This document shows, piece by piece, positions 14,989 to 22,352 of a DNA stretch of 48,472 bases. The DNA comes from Pseudomonas cannabina. GTDB taxonomy: Bacteria; Pseudomonadota; Gammaproteobacteria; Pseudomonadales; Pseudomonadaceae. The notes below the pieces were generated by a model. The model had not been told where the DNA came from and ran no database searches. It saw nothing but the letters and a program-made list of their open reading frames with translations. Made by a program: the position numbers and the translations under genes. The stretch is taken from contig NZ_FNKU01000005.1 in the NCBI RefSeq assembly GCF_900100365.1, positions 1-48,472 of the forward strand. The letters run 5' to 3'. The stretch's first letter is position 1; each line of letters opens with the position of its first letter.

Positions 14989-15154
14989 TCACAACCTCAC
15001 AACCTCACAACCTCACAACCTCACAACCTCACAACCTCACAACCTCACAACCTCACAACCTCACAACCTCACAACCTCACAACCTCACAACCTCACAACC
15101 TCACAACCTCACAACCTCACAACCTCACAACCTCACAACCTCACAACCTCACAA
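14989..15154. repeat. 20 perfect tandem copies of an 8-bp repeat, candidate centromere
   Basis: Twenty contiguous, identical TCACAACC units (14989-15148) plus a partial unit. They lie between a divergent gene and an operon encoding an RHH protein and ParA. Contiguous short iterons containing TCAC are the known binding mode of omega/ParG-type RHH partition proteins (omega heptads). The perfect identity also predicts length variation by slippage. Confidence 0.7.
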
Positions 15155-15166
15155 GTTTATAACTGC

Positions 15167-15194
15167 TTGAAGCTGTAAAGTTATTGGTTTATAG
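15167..15194 (+). promoter_or_regulatory. possible sigma-70 promoter of the rhh-parA operon
   Basis: TTGAAG and TTATAG separated by 16 bases, placed between the repeat array and the first gene. The segment also contains two imperfect direct repeats (TTTATA(A/G)(C/T)TGCTTGA). Prediction by eye only. Confidence 0.3.
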
Positions 15195-15235
15195 TTGCTT
15201 GAGGCTAAAAAGCTATGAATTTATGAGGCTATGAG

Positions 15236-15502
15236 ATGAAAACTTCAAAAGGTGTGATAGACCTCGCTGCAACACTGACTGCTGCTGCCTCGGCGTCGTT
15301 AGTCGCACCGCCTCCAGCTCCAGAAAAGGCGGTAAAAAAAGTGGCCGGGGAGGGTGGCACGATGCAGATGACATTACGGCCTGCGCGTTCTCTGTACAGC
15401 CTCTACGTTGGTAAAGCTGCTGAGCGAAGCAAGCAAGAAGGGCGCAACGTGTCTGTTCAGGAAATCATGTTGGAGGTGCTAGAAAAAGGGGCGCAGGTAT
15501 GA
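15236..15502 (+). CDS. RHH-type small partition protein (ParG/omega-like candidate)
   Basis: 88 residues: an Ala/Pro-rich, presumably flexible N-terminal 40 residues, then MQMTLRPARSLYSLYVGKAA, with SVQEIMLEVLEKG, which reads as a ribbon-helix-helix fold. ParG-like proteins bind iterated centromere sequences with the RHH and stimulate the ParF/ParA ATPase with their mobile tail. Here the gene precedes parA, with a four-base overlap (ATGA), the reverse of the usual parF-parG order. The 8-bp array 80 bases upstream is the likely binding site and operator. Confidence 0.6.
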   Translation: MKTSKGVIDLAATLTAAASASLVAPPPAPEKAVKKVAGEGGTMQMTLRPARSLYSLYVGKAAERSKQEGRNVSVQEIMLEVLEKGAQV

Positions 15503-16116
15503 GTAATTTGATCTTTATAGGTGGGCAGAAAGGCGGTACCACCAAAACCACTACAGCGCATCTGATGAGCCTAGGAGCAATTCTACGGGGTCAGCCAGCT
15601 GCCTATGTGTTAACTGATCCACATCGACTTCTCAAGCCAGAAGGTCGTCCTTATGGCGTAATGGACGGAAGGGATGGGGCAGAACTGGCCAAAATTATTA
15701 CTGCAAGCAGCAACACCAAGAACGGATGGTTAATCATCGATGGAGGCGGGAATCGGCCCGAACTGGACAGGGCCATTTCCGAGCAAGCGCAGTTAACCAT
15801 CCTGCCTTTTCGTGGATCAGAAGAAGACTTAGAAACTATTTCTCGCGACCTTGCTGCAATGCCAAATGCTGTGGCGTTGCCGTCTGCTTGGCCTACAAAC
15901 AAACACGCCCAAGAGGCTGCACAGAAATTTATTGATGCGCTGGAGCAAGTGTACCCAGGGCGGGTAGTCAAAACCCCTATCTACTTCGTCAACTCTGCGC
16001 TTGAGCTGTTAGGACAACGTTTAGACAGTCCATCAACGCCGGTACGTAACGCGGCCCGTAGAGCATTCTCAATTTTATCCGAGCGTCTGCAACTCACGTT
16101 GGCACAGAAAAAATAG
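15499..16116 (+). CDS. parA: ParA-family partition ATPase
   Basis: 205 residues, the size of small ParF-type ATPases. A deviant Walker A motif KGGTTKTT at residues 11-18 follows the first strand (LIFIGGQ). A Walker B-like strand GWLIIDGGGN follows, then LTILPFRGS. It should polymerise or form gradients on the nucleoid and segregate plasmid copies together with the upstream RHH protein. The start overlaps the RHH stop. Lys11 and Lys16 are both present, so it is probably functional. Confidence 0.85.
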   Translation: MSNLIFIGGQKGGTTKTTTAHLMSLGAILRGQPAAYVLTDPHRLLKPEGRPYGVMDGRDGAELAKIITASSNTKNGWLIIDGGGNRPELDRAISEQAQLTILPFRGSEEDLETISRDLAAMPNAVALPSAWPTNKHAQEAAQKFIDALEQVYPGRVVKTPIYFVNSALELLGQRLDSPSTPVRNAARRAFSILSERLQLTLAQKK

Positions 16117-16202
16117 TAGCAAGCGTATGGCAATAAAGGTGCCGGGGCATGGCTGGAACCATCCCCAGCGTGGAACACAACGCATCCTGAGAGGGAAATA
16201 TT

Positions 16203-16367
16203 ATGTCCGAGCGAGACTATAACACAGTCCGTAACCTGCCCATATGCCAGCTTTCAGACCCTAAGGAGACGCTGATTTATTCTAAAACCCAGCTGTTGCC
16301 CCCAGATAAATCAAGGCCTCCAGAGCGTTGCAGGGACGAAAAATCGAATAAATCAGCGCCTCCCTAA
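16203..16367 (+). pseudogene. third gene of the par operon, truncated by a MITE
   Basis: ATG 16203 follows a GAGGGAAA ribosome site and encodes MSERDYNTVRNLPICQLSDP before the frame enters the IS5-like MITE, which supplies the remaining 33 codons and the stop. The original C-terminus is lost. Family unknown. Confidence 0.5.
16265..16363 (+). mobile_element. 99-bp IS5-like MITE with CTAA target duplication
   Basis: The inverted ends GGAGACGCTGATTTATTC and GAATAAATCAGCGCCTCC are flanked on both sides by CTAA (16261-16264, 16364-16367). Target duplications of the YTAR type point to the IS5 family. A second 99-bp copy in inverse orientation is at 32863-32961, and a half copy is at about 18912-18957. 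Confidence 0.8.
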
Positions 16368-16441
16368 GTATCTGCACTTGCTGCGAGAGTTCGCAGGCCA
16401 CATGGCCCCTCCGTGCGTAGCAGAAGCCTTGATGAAGTGGC

Positions 16442-17332
16442 TTAACCGCTTTTGAAGTGATCGACCAAGCGCCATAGCGCGGGGTCTTCAGAATCACTGC
16501 GCCAGACGAACTCAATGGTGTAGAGTCCGGTGAGTTCAGGATGCGGCACGAGCGCCACTTCGCTGGGGCAGTTGTATTGCGAAGAATCAGGCACGATTGA
16601 ATAGCCCATGCCTGCTCCCACCAGGCCCAACACGGTATTGATATCCGCTCCTAGGTGAACCAGTTGCGGTGATAGCCCGGCGACATGGCAGCTGTTAATC
16701 AAAAAATCGTAGTAGCTCGGTGCCTTATCCCTGGAGAACCACACGCACTGCTGGTTTTGCAGGTCGGCGAGATGCATCGGCGGGTTCAGATGCAACTCGC
16801 TGTCACGAGGCACCGCTAGTACAAGCCGACAATCGAACATCGCTAGCCCGGATAAAACCGGGTTCTCTGGATCGCGCCAGGCCAGAAAACCACCATCCAG
16901 TTTGCCATCGGCTATCTTCAATTGTTGACGCGCCGCAAGAGCTGGCTCCAGCATGAGGGTTATATCGGGTTGCAATCGCTTGAACTCGCGCAACGGTCGT
17001 AGTATCGATGGGTGCCAACTGTAATTGGGCGCGATACCTATGCGTAGCGCGCCATACTGGCCATTAGCAATCCGGGCAACACGCTCACGCGCGTTTTGCA
17101 AGTCGCTCATGATGGCCCGTGCATCACGAATGAATTGTTCGCCGGCCGGTGTCAATTCTACTCCCTTGGAGCTTCGTCGGAACAGATCGACACCCAAATC
17201 TTGCTCCAGCTCGCGGATCTGCCGACTTAGCGCTGGCTGCACTATGTGCAAGTGCCGCGCAGCCTTTGACACGCTGAGGTGTTCGGCAACCGTAACAAAG
17301 TAGCGCAAATGACGAAGCTCCACACGGACCAC
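16442..17332 (-). CDS. LysR-family transcriptional regulator
   Basis: 296 residues (or 293 from the internal GTG, which gives the typical MELRHLRYF start). The N-terminal winged helix contains LSVSKAARHLHIVQPALSRQ, followed by IRELEQDLGVDLFRR. The C-terminal part is a periplasmic-binding-like effector domain. It is divergent from the MFS transporter gene, with a 281-bp gap, the classical arrangement for a regulator controlling the neighbouring transporter in response to its substrate. The substrate is unknown. Confidence 0.92.
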   Translation of the reverse strand: MVRVELRHLRYFVTVAEHLSVSKAARHLHIVQPALSRQIRELEQDLGVDLFRRSSKGVELTPAGEQFIRDARAIMSDLQNARERVARIANGQYGALRIGIAPNYSWHPSILRPLREFKRLQPDITLMLEPALAARQQLKIADGKLDGGFLAWRDPENPVLSGLAMFDCRLVLAVPRDSELHLNPPMHLADLQNQQCVWFSRDKAPSYYDFLINSCHVAGLSPQLVHLGADINTVLGLVGAGMGYSIVPDSSQYNCPSEVALVPHPELTGLYTIEFVWRSDSEDPALWRLVDHFKSG

Positions 17333-17613
17333 CTTGTAAAGGGTTAAGGTTGAAAATTAGTGGAATGCAAGTAATTTTGCGAAATTCCCCCGGCTTTATT
17401 GCCAATTACGGCTGATTTGTATTATCGGATAGCTCGTCAGATTAGTAAGGTATGGTATACCTAGAAAGTATAGGTTGGTAATGTCGATAGTGTTATCTCA
17501 GTAAAATACGTTTGTTTATACTAATGCTCACACGGAGCATAAAGCCAGAAACGTGCTTTCGTGGCGAATAAAATTTATAAAATTACGAATAGCATATTTA
17601 ACATGGACCGTTC
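17333..17613. promoter_or_regulatory. divergent promoter region between LysR and MFS genes
   Basis: 281 AT-rich bases without an ORF, presumably holding both promoters and the LysR binding site. No precise operator could be assigned by eye. Confidence 0.5.
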
Positions 17614-18945
17614 ATGAACTCAGTAGCCAGTATGATGGAACAGCAGTCTGCACCAGCCTCGCTACGGCGCGCGGCAGCGGCGGCGACGGTGGGCAACGTG
17701 TTGGAGATATATGACTTCATCGCCTTCGGAATTTTTGCAATCCCCATCTCAAAAGTGTTCTTTCCCGCAGTGTCTGAACTCAACGCGATGCTGTTGACTA
17801 TGGGCACCTTTGCGGCCGGATTTCTCGCTCGCCCGATCGGCGCATTGGTACTGGGGCGTTATGCCGACAGTGTCGGTCGTAAAAAGGCGCTGTCCCTAAC
17901 GCTCTTAATGATGGCTGCTGGCACAATTATTCCGGCCATTTGTCCGGCGTATGCAACGCTAGGCGTACTAGCTCCGATAATCATCCTGCTGGGACGCTTG
18001 CTCCAAGGGTTTTCAGCAGGAGGTGAGATTGGTGGCGTTGTGTGCATGTTGGTCGAAAATGCTCCGCCGCAGCGACGATTTTTCTACGCATCGCTGCAGC
18101 AGGCAGCGCAAGGTGCAGGCGTGCTGACGGCAGGTTGCATGGGCTTGGCCCTTTACTCGTTTTTCAACGAGCAGCAGATACTTGATGGAGCTTGGCGAAT
18201 CGCCTTTGCGTTCGGCCTGTTGATAGGGCCGGTGGGCTGGTACATAAGGCGCTCAGTGCCTGAAACATTGCTGTTCAGCAAAACCTCCGTCGAGGAACGA
18301 AACCTGCCGTTGCTTAGACAGTTCATTACCTATAGGCGCTCGTTGCTTCTGGGTCTGTCGGTGATGGTGTTCTGGACCGTAGCGACTTATATTTCCAATT
18401 ACTTCACTACCTATACTGTTCGTCAACTCCATCTGACCCCAGTAGACAGTTTCATTGGTCAGATATGTTACAGCCTGGTCATGATCTGCACCTGTCCGCT
18501 GGTTGGTCGATTGGCTGACCGCGTGGGACCTTTCAGGCCCATGCTCTTCGGCGCAGGCTTGACTGTCATCTGTGCCTACCCCTTGTTCTACATGCTCACT
18601 CAATACCCTAGTTTGCCTGCATTGGTTGCTGCACAGATTGTCATTGCTCTGCTCCTCGCTTGCCACGCAGCGTGCGCATCCACAGTCTTGAGCAAATTGT
18701 ATCCCACAACTTTTCGGGCAACAGGGGTGGGCTTCTCCTACGCGCTTGGGGTTTCAGTGTTCGGCGGCTTCACGCCTCTGATCGTCACGGCCTTACTGAG
18801 CAAAACAGGCGACAATATGGTGGTGTCTTACTATCTCGCCGCCGCAGCGTTGATAACTTGTATGGGCCTCTTTGTACTACGTAAGACTAGCTTCGCCCAT
18901 AACATGCCACGGGCGCAGAGCGTTTCTGGGACGAAAATTGAATAA
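17614..18945 (+). CDS. MFS transporter, metabolite:proton symporter (MHS) type
   Basis: 443 residues with about 12 hydrophobic segments. The MHS-family signature appears early: GNVLEIYDFIAFGIFA, GFLARPIGALVLGRYADSVG, RKKALSLTLLMMA and later GRLLQGFSAGGEIGG. Relatives carry citrate, tricarballylate, alpha-ketoglutarate or betaine with protons across the inner membrane; the substrate here is not determined. The last codons (SVSGTKIE, stop) come from a half IS5-like MITE, so the native C-terminus may be replaced. Probably regulated by the divergent LysR protein. Confidence 0.9.
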   Translation: MNSVASMMEQQSAPASLRRAAAAATVGNVLEIYDFIAFGIFAIPISKVFFPAVSELNAMLLTMGTFAAGFLARPIGALVLGRYADSVGRKKALSLTLLMMAAGTIIPAICPAYATLGVLAPIIILLGRLLQGFSAGGEIGGVVCMLVENAPPQRRFFYASLQQAAQGAGVLTAGCMGLALYSFFNEQQILDGAWRIAFAFGLLIGPVGWYIRRSVPETLLFSKTSVEERNLPLLRQFITYRRSLLLGLSVMVFWTVATYISNYFTTYTVRQLHLTPVDSFIGQICYSLVMICTCPLVGRLADRVGPFRPMLFGAGLTVICAYPLFYMLTQYPSLPALVAAQIVIALLLACHAACASTVLSKLYPTTFRATGVGFSYALGVSVFGGFTPLIVTALLSKTGDNMVVSYYLAAAALITCMGLFVLRKTSFAHNMPRAQSVSGTKIE

Positions 18946-18957
18946 ATCAGCGATTCC
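18912..18957 (-). mobile_element. half copy of the IS5-like MITE
   Basis: CGTTTCTGGGACGAAAATTG, then AATAAATCAGCGATTCC, followed by TTAG (CTAA on the other strand). It matches one half of the 99-bp element at 32863-32961 and forms the right border of the LysR-MFS block. Confidence 0.65.
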
Positions 18958-19155
18958 TTAGAGGTGCTAAAATGATGTTATGGATTCGAGGAGTTAAGCT
19001 GTTATTGAAATTCTTGACGCTAAGCTTAATTTTCCAGGAACGTTGCAGCTAGCGCTTAGTTCATTGCTATGCGTATCAAGAACAGATTGAGAATGAAAAA
19101 CTGCTTATATTTCGTCACATCAAGATAGGTGTGTTTTAGCGTGAGGGAAGAGAGT

Positions 19156-19332
19156 ATGGACAAAGAGACCGAATCAGATATAAAAGAACTCGTTTTTATT
19201 GCCGAGTATGTTGAAAAATATTTGACTGTGTCTTCTACTAAATTAATTACGCCTGATTATGAATCATCAAAATTTTATGAGCTTTATATTGAGCGCATGA
19301 AAGAAATAAAAAACAAATACGGGCTTTGTTAG
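19156..19332 (+). CDS. hypothetical 58-residue AT-rich gene
   Basis: ATG 19156 has GAGGGAAGAG upstream. The product MDKETESDIKELVFIAEYVE, ending MKEIKNKYGLC, is small, charged and probably helical. Its AT content is higher than that of the surrounding genes, suggesting separate acquisition. No family recognised. Confidence 0.45.
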   Translation: MDKETESDIKELVFIAEYVEKYLTVSSTKLITPDYESSKFYELYIERMKEIKNKYGLC

Positions 19333-19350
19333 CTCATAGGTTATAAATCA

Positions 19351-19707
19351 TTAAATTTTGTTAATGTCCTGAGAGTTTAAAATCCAGTCTGCTAGACGGA
19401 TTACGTCTTTCAAACCATCTGTCGAATCTATTGTCAGTATTTTTTTTACGGCCTCATCACGGAGCTTTGGAAGATGCTCCCTGGAAGAAGATATGCCATC
19501 AGCTGGTAAAAGTTCTGCCGGGGAAATTTTTAATGCCACACATAATTTCACGAGATGATCAAGGTTAGGAGTGCCTACCCCCCTCTCGTATCGGCTGATT
19601 GTCATTTTCTCGCAACCAACGAGTTCTGCTAGCTGATCCTGATTGAACCCGTGCGCTTTCCTGAAAGCTCGCACTCGAACGCCAATAAACGCTCCTAATG
19701 AGTCCAT
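19351..19707 (-). CDS. XRE-family transcriptional regulator
   Basis: 118 residues from ATG 19707, preferred over 19740 because GGAGTGGAA precedes it. The HTH is clear: VRAFRKAHGFNQDQLAELVG, then CEKMTISRYERGVGTPNLDH and LKISPAELL. The C-terminal 45 residues are a short helical tail for dimerisation. It is convergent with the 58-residue gene and divergent from the RfaH-like gene, so it may control entry into the transfer operon. Confidence 0.85.
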   Translation of the reverse strand: MDSLGAFIGVRVRAFRKAHGFNQDQLAELVGCEKMTISRYERGVGTPNLDHLVKLCVALKISPAELLPADGISSSREHLPKLRDEAVKKILTIDSTDGLKDVIRLADWILNSQDINKI

Positions 19708-19952
19708 TTCCACTCCAAAAAAGCTAATTATTTCATACATTTATCGATTTTTAAGTAGCCAAATATAGATAAAGTATCGTTTTGTGTTTACTTTTTGCTC
19801 GATGTGATTTATTTTGTCCTCTACAAATCCATCACCTGCTGGCCATCCCATGGCCCAGATACAGATGGAGCTGGTTTTCATCAGCACACCACTCGCCCCT
19901 GCGCTCAGCGGTTTGGGAATTCGAAAGAGCGCCTGATCAAAAGGATCCGATT

Positions 19953-20465
19953 ATGAAAAATTGGCGTGTTTTGATGCACAATTCTTCCGTTTACCAGTCA
20001 CTTATCACGTCGATCGAGCGATTGGATGTGGAGGTGTATTCCCCCGAAAGCATTACCTACCGCAAACGTCCTGATCGCCCTTCATCGACAGAGAAGGTGG
20101 TGCGTTTGTTTCCTGGCTATCTGCTGCTGCGCTTCGATCCCCAAGTGACGCACACCACCACCATCACAGCGTTGAACGGCGCCCATGGGTTCGTTCAGTT
20201 CGGCGGTCAAACCTGTGTTATGCAGGACAGCACGGTAGAGGAATTAAAGGCTGTTGCCATGGTTCGTTCTAACCGTCCGCTCGATTGCATCGAGTTTCGC
20301 AATGTGCCGACCGAGCTTGAAAAAACGCTTCGTCTGATCATCGACATGAAATCTGAGGCTTCGCGCAAAGCCGCTTTCTTTGCGCTTCTGGCCCAGGACG
20401 CAGCGCTGGAACGCCTTGTCAGACGCTCCGGAACCCTTTGCTATTCGAGGGTACGTGCCGCTTAG
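19953..20465 (+). CDS. RfaH/NusG-like (NGN domain) transcription antitermination factor
   Basis: 170 residues from ATG 19953 (AAAAGGA upstream). The NGN domain is recognisable: NWRVLMHNSSVYQSLITSIE, then RLFPGYLLLRFDPQVTHTTT and HGFVQFGG, very close in pattern to RfaH (LFPNYLFVEFDPEVIHTTT from memory). No KOW domain is evident; the C-terminal 60 residues are helical. RfaH-type factors ride on RNA polymerase and suppress termination in long operons. It stands directly before a strong terminator and the T4SS operon, so it is a likely operon-specific antiterminator. Confidence 0.72.
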   Translation: MKNWRVLMHNSSVYQSLITSIERLDVEVYSPESITYRKRPDRPSSTEKVVRLFPGYLLLRFDPQVTHTTTITALNGAHGFVQFGGQTCVMQDSTVEELKAVAMVRSNRPLDCIEFRNVPTELEKTLRLIIDMKSEASRKAAFFALLAQDAALERLVRRSGTLCYSRVRAA

Positions 20466-20494
20466 GCATTACCACTTCCCACGATTTCCCATTT

Positions 20495-20526
20495 CACCGC
20501 CTGGTCTAGCCAGGCGGTGTTTTTTT
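20495..20526 (+). terminator. strong intrinsic terminator between the RfaH-like gene and the T4SS operon
   Basis: CACCGCCTGG-TCTAG-CCAGGCGGTG (20495-20519) followed by seven T residues, a textbook terminator. Unless transcription restarts downstream, the transfer genes need read-through here. Confidence 0.9.
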
Positions 20527-20553
20527 GCGTTCTCACAGCCCTTAGGAGTTCCC

Positions 20554-20796
20554 ATGGCGTCATCCGAAGATGAAGCAACCACCAAGACATCAAGCGTATA
20601 TATCCGACCGATCAGGGTGGAGGCGCTGAATAAAGCTGCGATACGGGTGAGCTATGAAACCCAAAGCTCCAGGCAGATTTCACCCTCGGAGCTCGCTCGG
20701 TATCTGATCGATAATTTTCTTGAAATGGCCGTTGAGCAGTTGATTGAAGATTCCCAAAAAGCGGCACCTGGCACGCCTCTTACGGCTACTGACTAG
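20554..20796 (+). CDS. small RHH-like protein at the head of the T4SS operon
   Basis: 80 residues from ATG 20554 (TTAGGAG upstream). TSSVYIRPIRVEALNKAAIR, then SPSELARYLIDNFLEMAVEQ, suggests a strand followed by two helices, as in ribbon-helix-helix proteins. It could be an operon regulator. It precedes virB1 by 12 bases. Family assignment uncertain. Confidence 0.6.
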   Translation: MASSEDEATTKTSSVYIRPIRVEALNKAAIRVSYETQSSRQISPSELARYLIDNFLEMAVEQLIEDSQKAAPGTPLTATD

Positions 20797-20808
20797 AAGG
20801 AACCTGCA

Positions 20809-21516
20809 ATGCTCACCACCAGTGCCTTTCTGGCCCTGGCCATGCAATGCGCTCCCTCGATTCACCCAGCCACGCTTACCCCCATCGTCAAGACAGAATC
20901 CTCCTTCAATCCCTATGCCATTGGCGTGGTCGGCAAAGTGTTGCCGCGTCAACCGCAAAGCCTGGATGAAGCTGTATTGGTGGTGAAGCAGCTGGTGGAG
21001 GAGGGCGCTAACTTCAGCATCGGCCTGGGCCAAATCAACCGGCAGCATTTCGATGTCAGCCGCCCTGAAACTGTATTCGAACCCTGCACCAACCTGCGCA
21101 TGGCCGCCGCTGTTCTTGAACAGTGCTATGCAGTGACCAGCGCCAAGGAGCCCAACCGGCAGGTAGCGCTGCACAAGGCCATTTCCTGCTACTACAGCGG
21201 CAACCCCAAACGCGGCTTCAAGGCCGAGGCCGCTTTTGGCGGTAGCAGCCATGTGCAACGGGTGTTGGCCAACGCAGGCACGACCACCGTGACGGTCCCT
21301 GCACTGGAAGGCGGATCACCTGAACCGAACAAGCTCCAGCGCGCTCAGGCCCCGGCTTCCACGGTTGAACCGACCTATGAAAGCTGGGACGTGCTGCGCC
21401 AGTACCCGCGCTATCTGCCACCGGCAACACCGGCTGTTTCTGCTCCATCCGCTGCACCCGCTGTTCCCGCTTCACCCCCTGATGAACCCTCAACTCTCCC
21501 TCAAGAGGATCAATGA
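20809..21516 (+). CDS. virB1: VirB1-like lytic transglycosylase
   Basis: 235 residues. The catalytic glutamate lies in IVKTESSFNPYAIG, followed by FSIGLGQINRQHFD and LHKAISCYYSGN, the typical order for VirB1 transglycosylases, which open peptidoglycan for pilus assembly. The N-terminus is short and hydrophobic, without a clear cleavage site. The C-terminus is Pro/Ala-rich. Its stop overlaps the virB2 start (ATGA). First structural gene of the T4SS. Confidence 0.92.
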   Translation: MLTTSAFLALAMQCAPSIHPATLTPIVKTESSFNPYAIGVVGKVLPRQPQSLDEAVLVVKQLVEEGANFSIGLGQINRQHFDVSRPETVFEPCTNLRMAAAVLEQCYAVTSAKEPNRQVALHKAISCYYSGNPKRGFKAEAAFGGSSHVQRVLANAGTTTVTVPALEGGSPEPNKLQRAQAPASTVEPTYESWDVLRQYPRYLPPATPAVSAPSAAPAVPASPPDEPSTLPQEDQ

Positions 21517-21851
21517 TGATCAAACGTACCCTTGTGCCCAACAAAGGCGAGCTGGGCATTCTGCTGGTGGCTCTGGCCTGCCTGCCCAGTATCGCCTCCG
21601 CTGACTGGCTGACAACGCTGAACCAGTGGGGAAGCAATATCCGTCTGGGCATCTATACCCTGGCGGGCACCCTGGGCCTGGTTTGCCTGATCTGGTCAGG
21701 TGCCCAATGGCTGATTGCTCGCTCCACGGGCGACCGCTCGCACACCTTCATGGACTACCTGCAGCAGGTCGGTGTGATTCTGGTCGTCGGGGCTTCGGTG
21801 GTTCTTGGCACGGCGGCCTGGCAGGTGTTCGGCACCGGCGTGCCGGGTTGA
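21513..21851 (+). CDS. virB2: VirB2-like pilin
   Basis: 112 residues with a signal peptide ending near SIASADW and two hydrophobic segments (LGIYTLAGTLGLVCLIWSGA and VGVILVVGASVVLGTAA) separated by a short polar loop. This is the VirB2 layout. After cleavage it forms the conjugative pilus. It overlaps virB1 by four bases. A second ATG at 21516 is an alternative start. Confidence 0.88.
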   Translation: MMIKRTLVPNKGELGILLVALACLPSIASADWLTTLNQWGSNIRLGIYTLAGTLGLVCLIWSGAQWLIARSTGDRSHTFMDYLQQVGVILVVGASVVLGTAAWQVFGTGVPG

Positions 21852-21863
21852 CCAGGAGCGCTT

Positions 21864-22352
21864 ATGGCCGGTAACGAAGTACTCAAGAAACTGACCTTCG
21901 AAAGCTACAACGCGATGAGTCGGCCCGCGATGTTCTGGAACATCCCCATCATGCCGATGGTGGGCTTGCTGATGGGCGGCCTGGTCTTCGGTGTAGCCGC
22001 GACCTTCCTGCTGTCCTGGGTGTGGGGCCTGGTCGCTGCCTCCCCGTTCCTGATTGCCCTCATCGCCTTGAGGGTCGTGGGCCTGATCGATCCGCAGTAC
22101 CTGCGACGTATCCGCTTTGCGCGGCGGCGTCTCTGGCTGAGCCTCAAGTACGGCAAACCGTTGTTGCTGACCCCCTTTAACCCGCAATGGAATGAATTCT
22201 ATGGCGCACGATTTTCACAAAAGCGTTATGCCCCCGGAAAAGAAAGCGCCATTGATGCGCTATCCGGTCCACGAACACATGGTGACCCTGCCCGGCAATC
22301 GCCTGGTGAGTCTGATTCAGTTGAAGGGGGTTTCCAGCGAGACCCGCAGTGA
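21864..22352 (+). CDS. virB3: VirB3-like inner-membrane protein with unusual 3' overlap
   Basis: 162 residues as read. Residues 1-110 are VirB3-like: two adjacent membrane segments (MPMVGLLMGGLVFGVAATFL and WGLVAASPFLIALIALRV), then DPQYLRRIRFARRRLW and a final FNPQWNEFYG. VirB3 proteins are usually about 100 residues. The remaining 50 residues are Pro/Ser/Gly-rich and are read across the start of virB4 in another frame, so this tail is either overprinted extra sequence or an accident. VirB3 works with VirB4 at the inner membrane. Confidence 0.85.
   Translation: MAGNEVLKKLTFESYNAMSRPAMFWNIPIMPMVGLLMGGLVFGVAATFLLSWVWGLVAASPFLIALIALRVVGLIDPQYLRRIRFARRRLWLSLKYGKPLLLTPFNPQWNEFYGARFSQKRYAPGKESAIDALSGPRTHGDPARQSPGESDSVEGGFQRDPQ

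Noticed and set aside
14989..15154. Possible CRISPR array
   Set aside because: Units of 8 bp are contiguous with no spacers and no cas genes nearby.
14841..15170. ORF with repeated TSQPHNL residues
   Set aside because: It is a translation of the 8-bp tandem repeats (24-bp period in protein) and has no ribosome site; the DNA repeat is the real feature.
16156..16185. GGAACC near the MITE-truncated gene as a possible hrp box
   Set aside because: No CCAC follows at 15 or 16 bases.
20804..20830. GGAACC followed by CCACCAG near the virB1 start
   Set aside because: The spacing is 11 bases rather than 15 or 16, so it is not a functional hrp box.
21238..21246. GGCGGTAGC, resembling an RfaH ops element
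   Set aside because: It lies inside the virB1 coding sequence far from the operon start; a 9-base match is expected by chance in a window of this size and G+C content.
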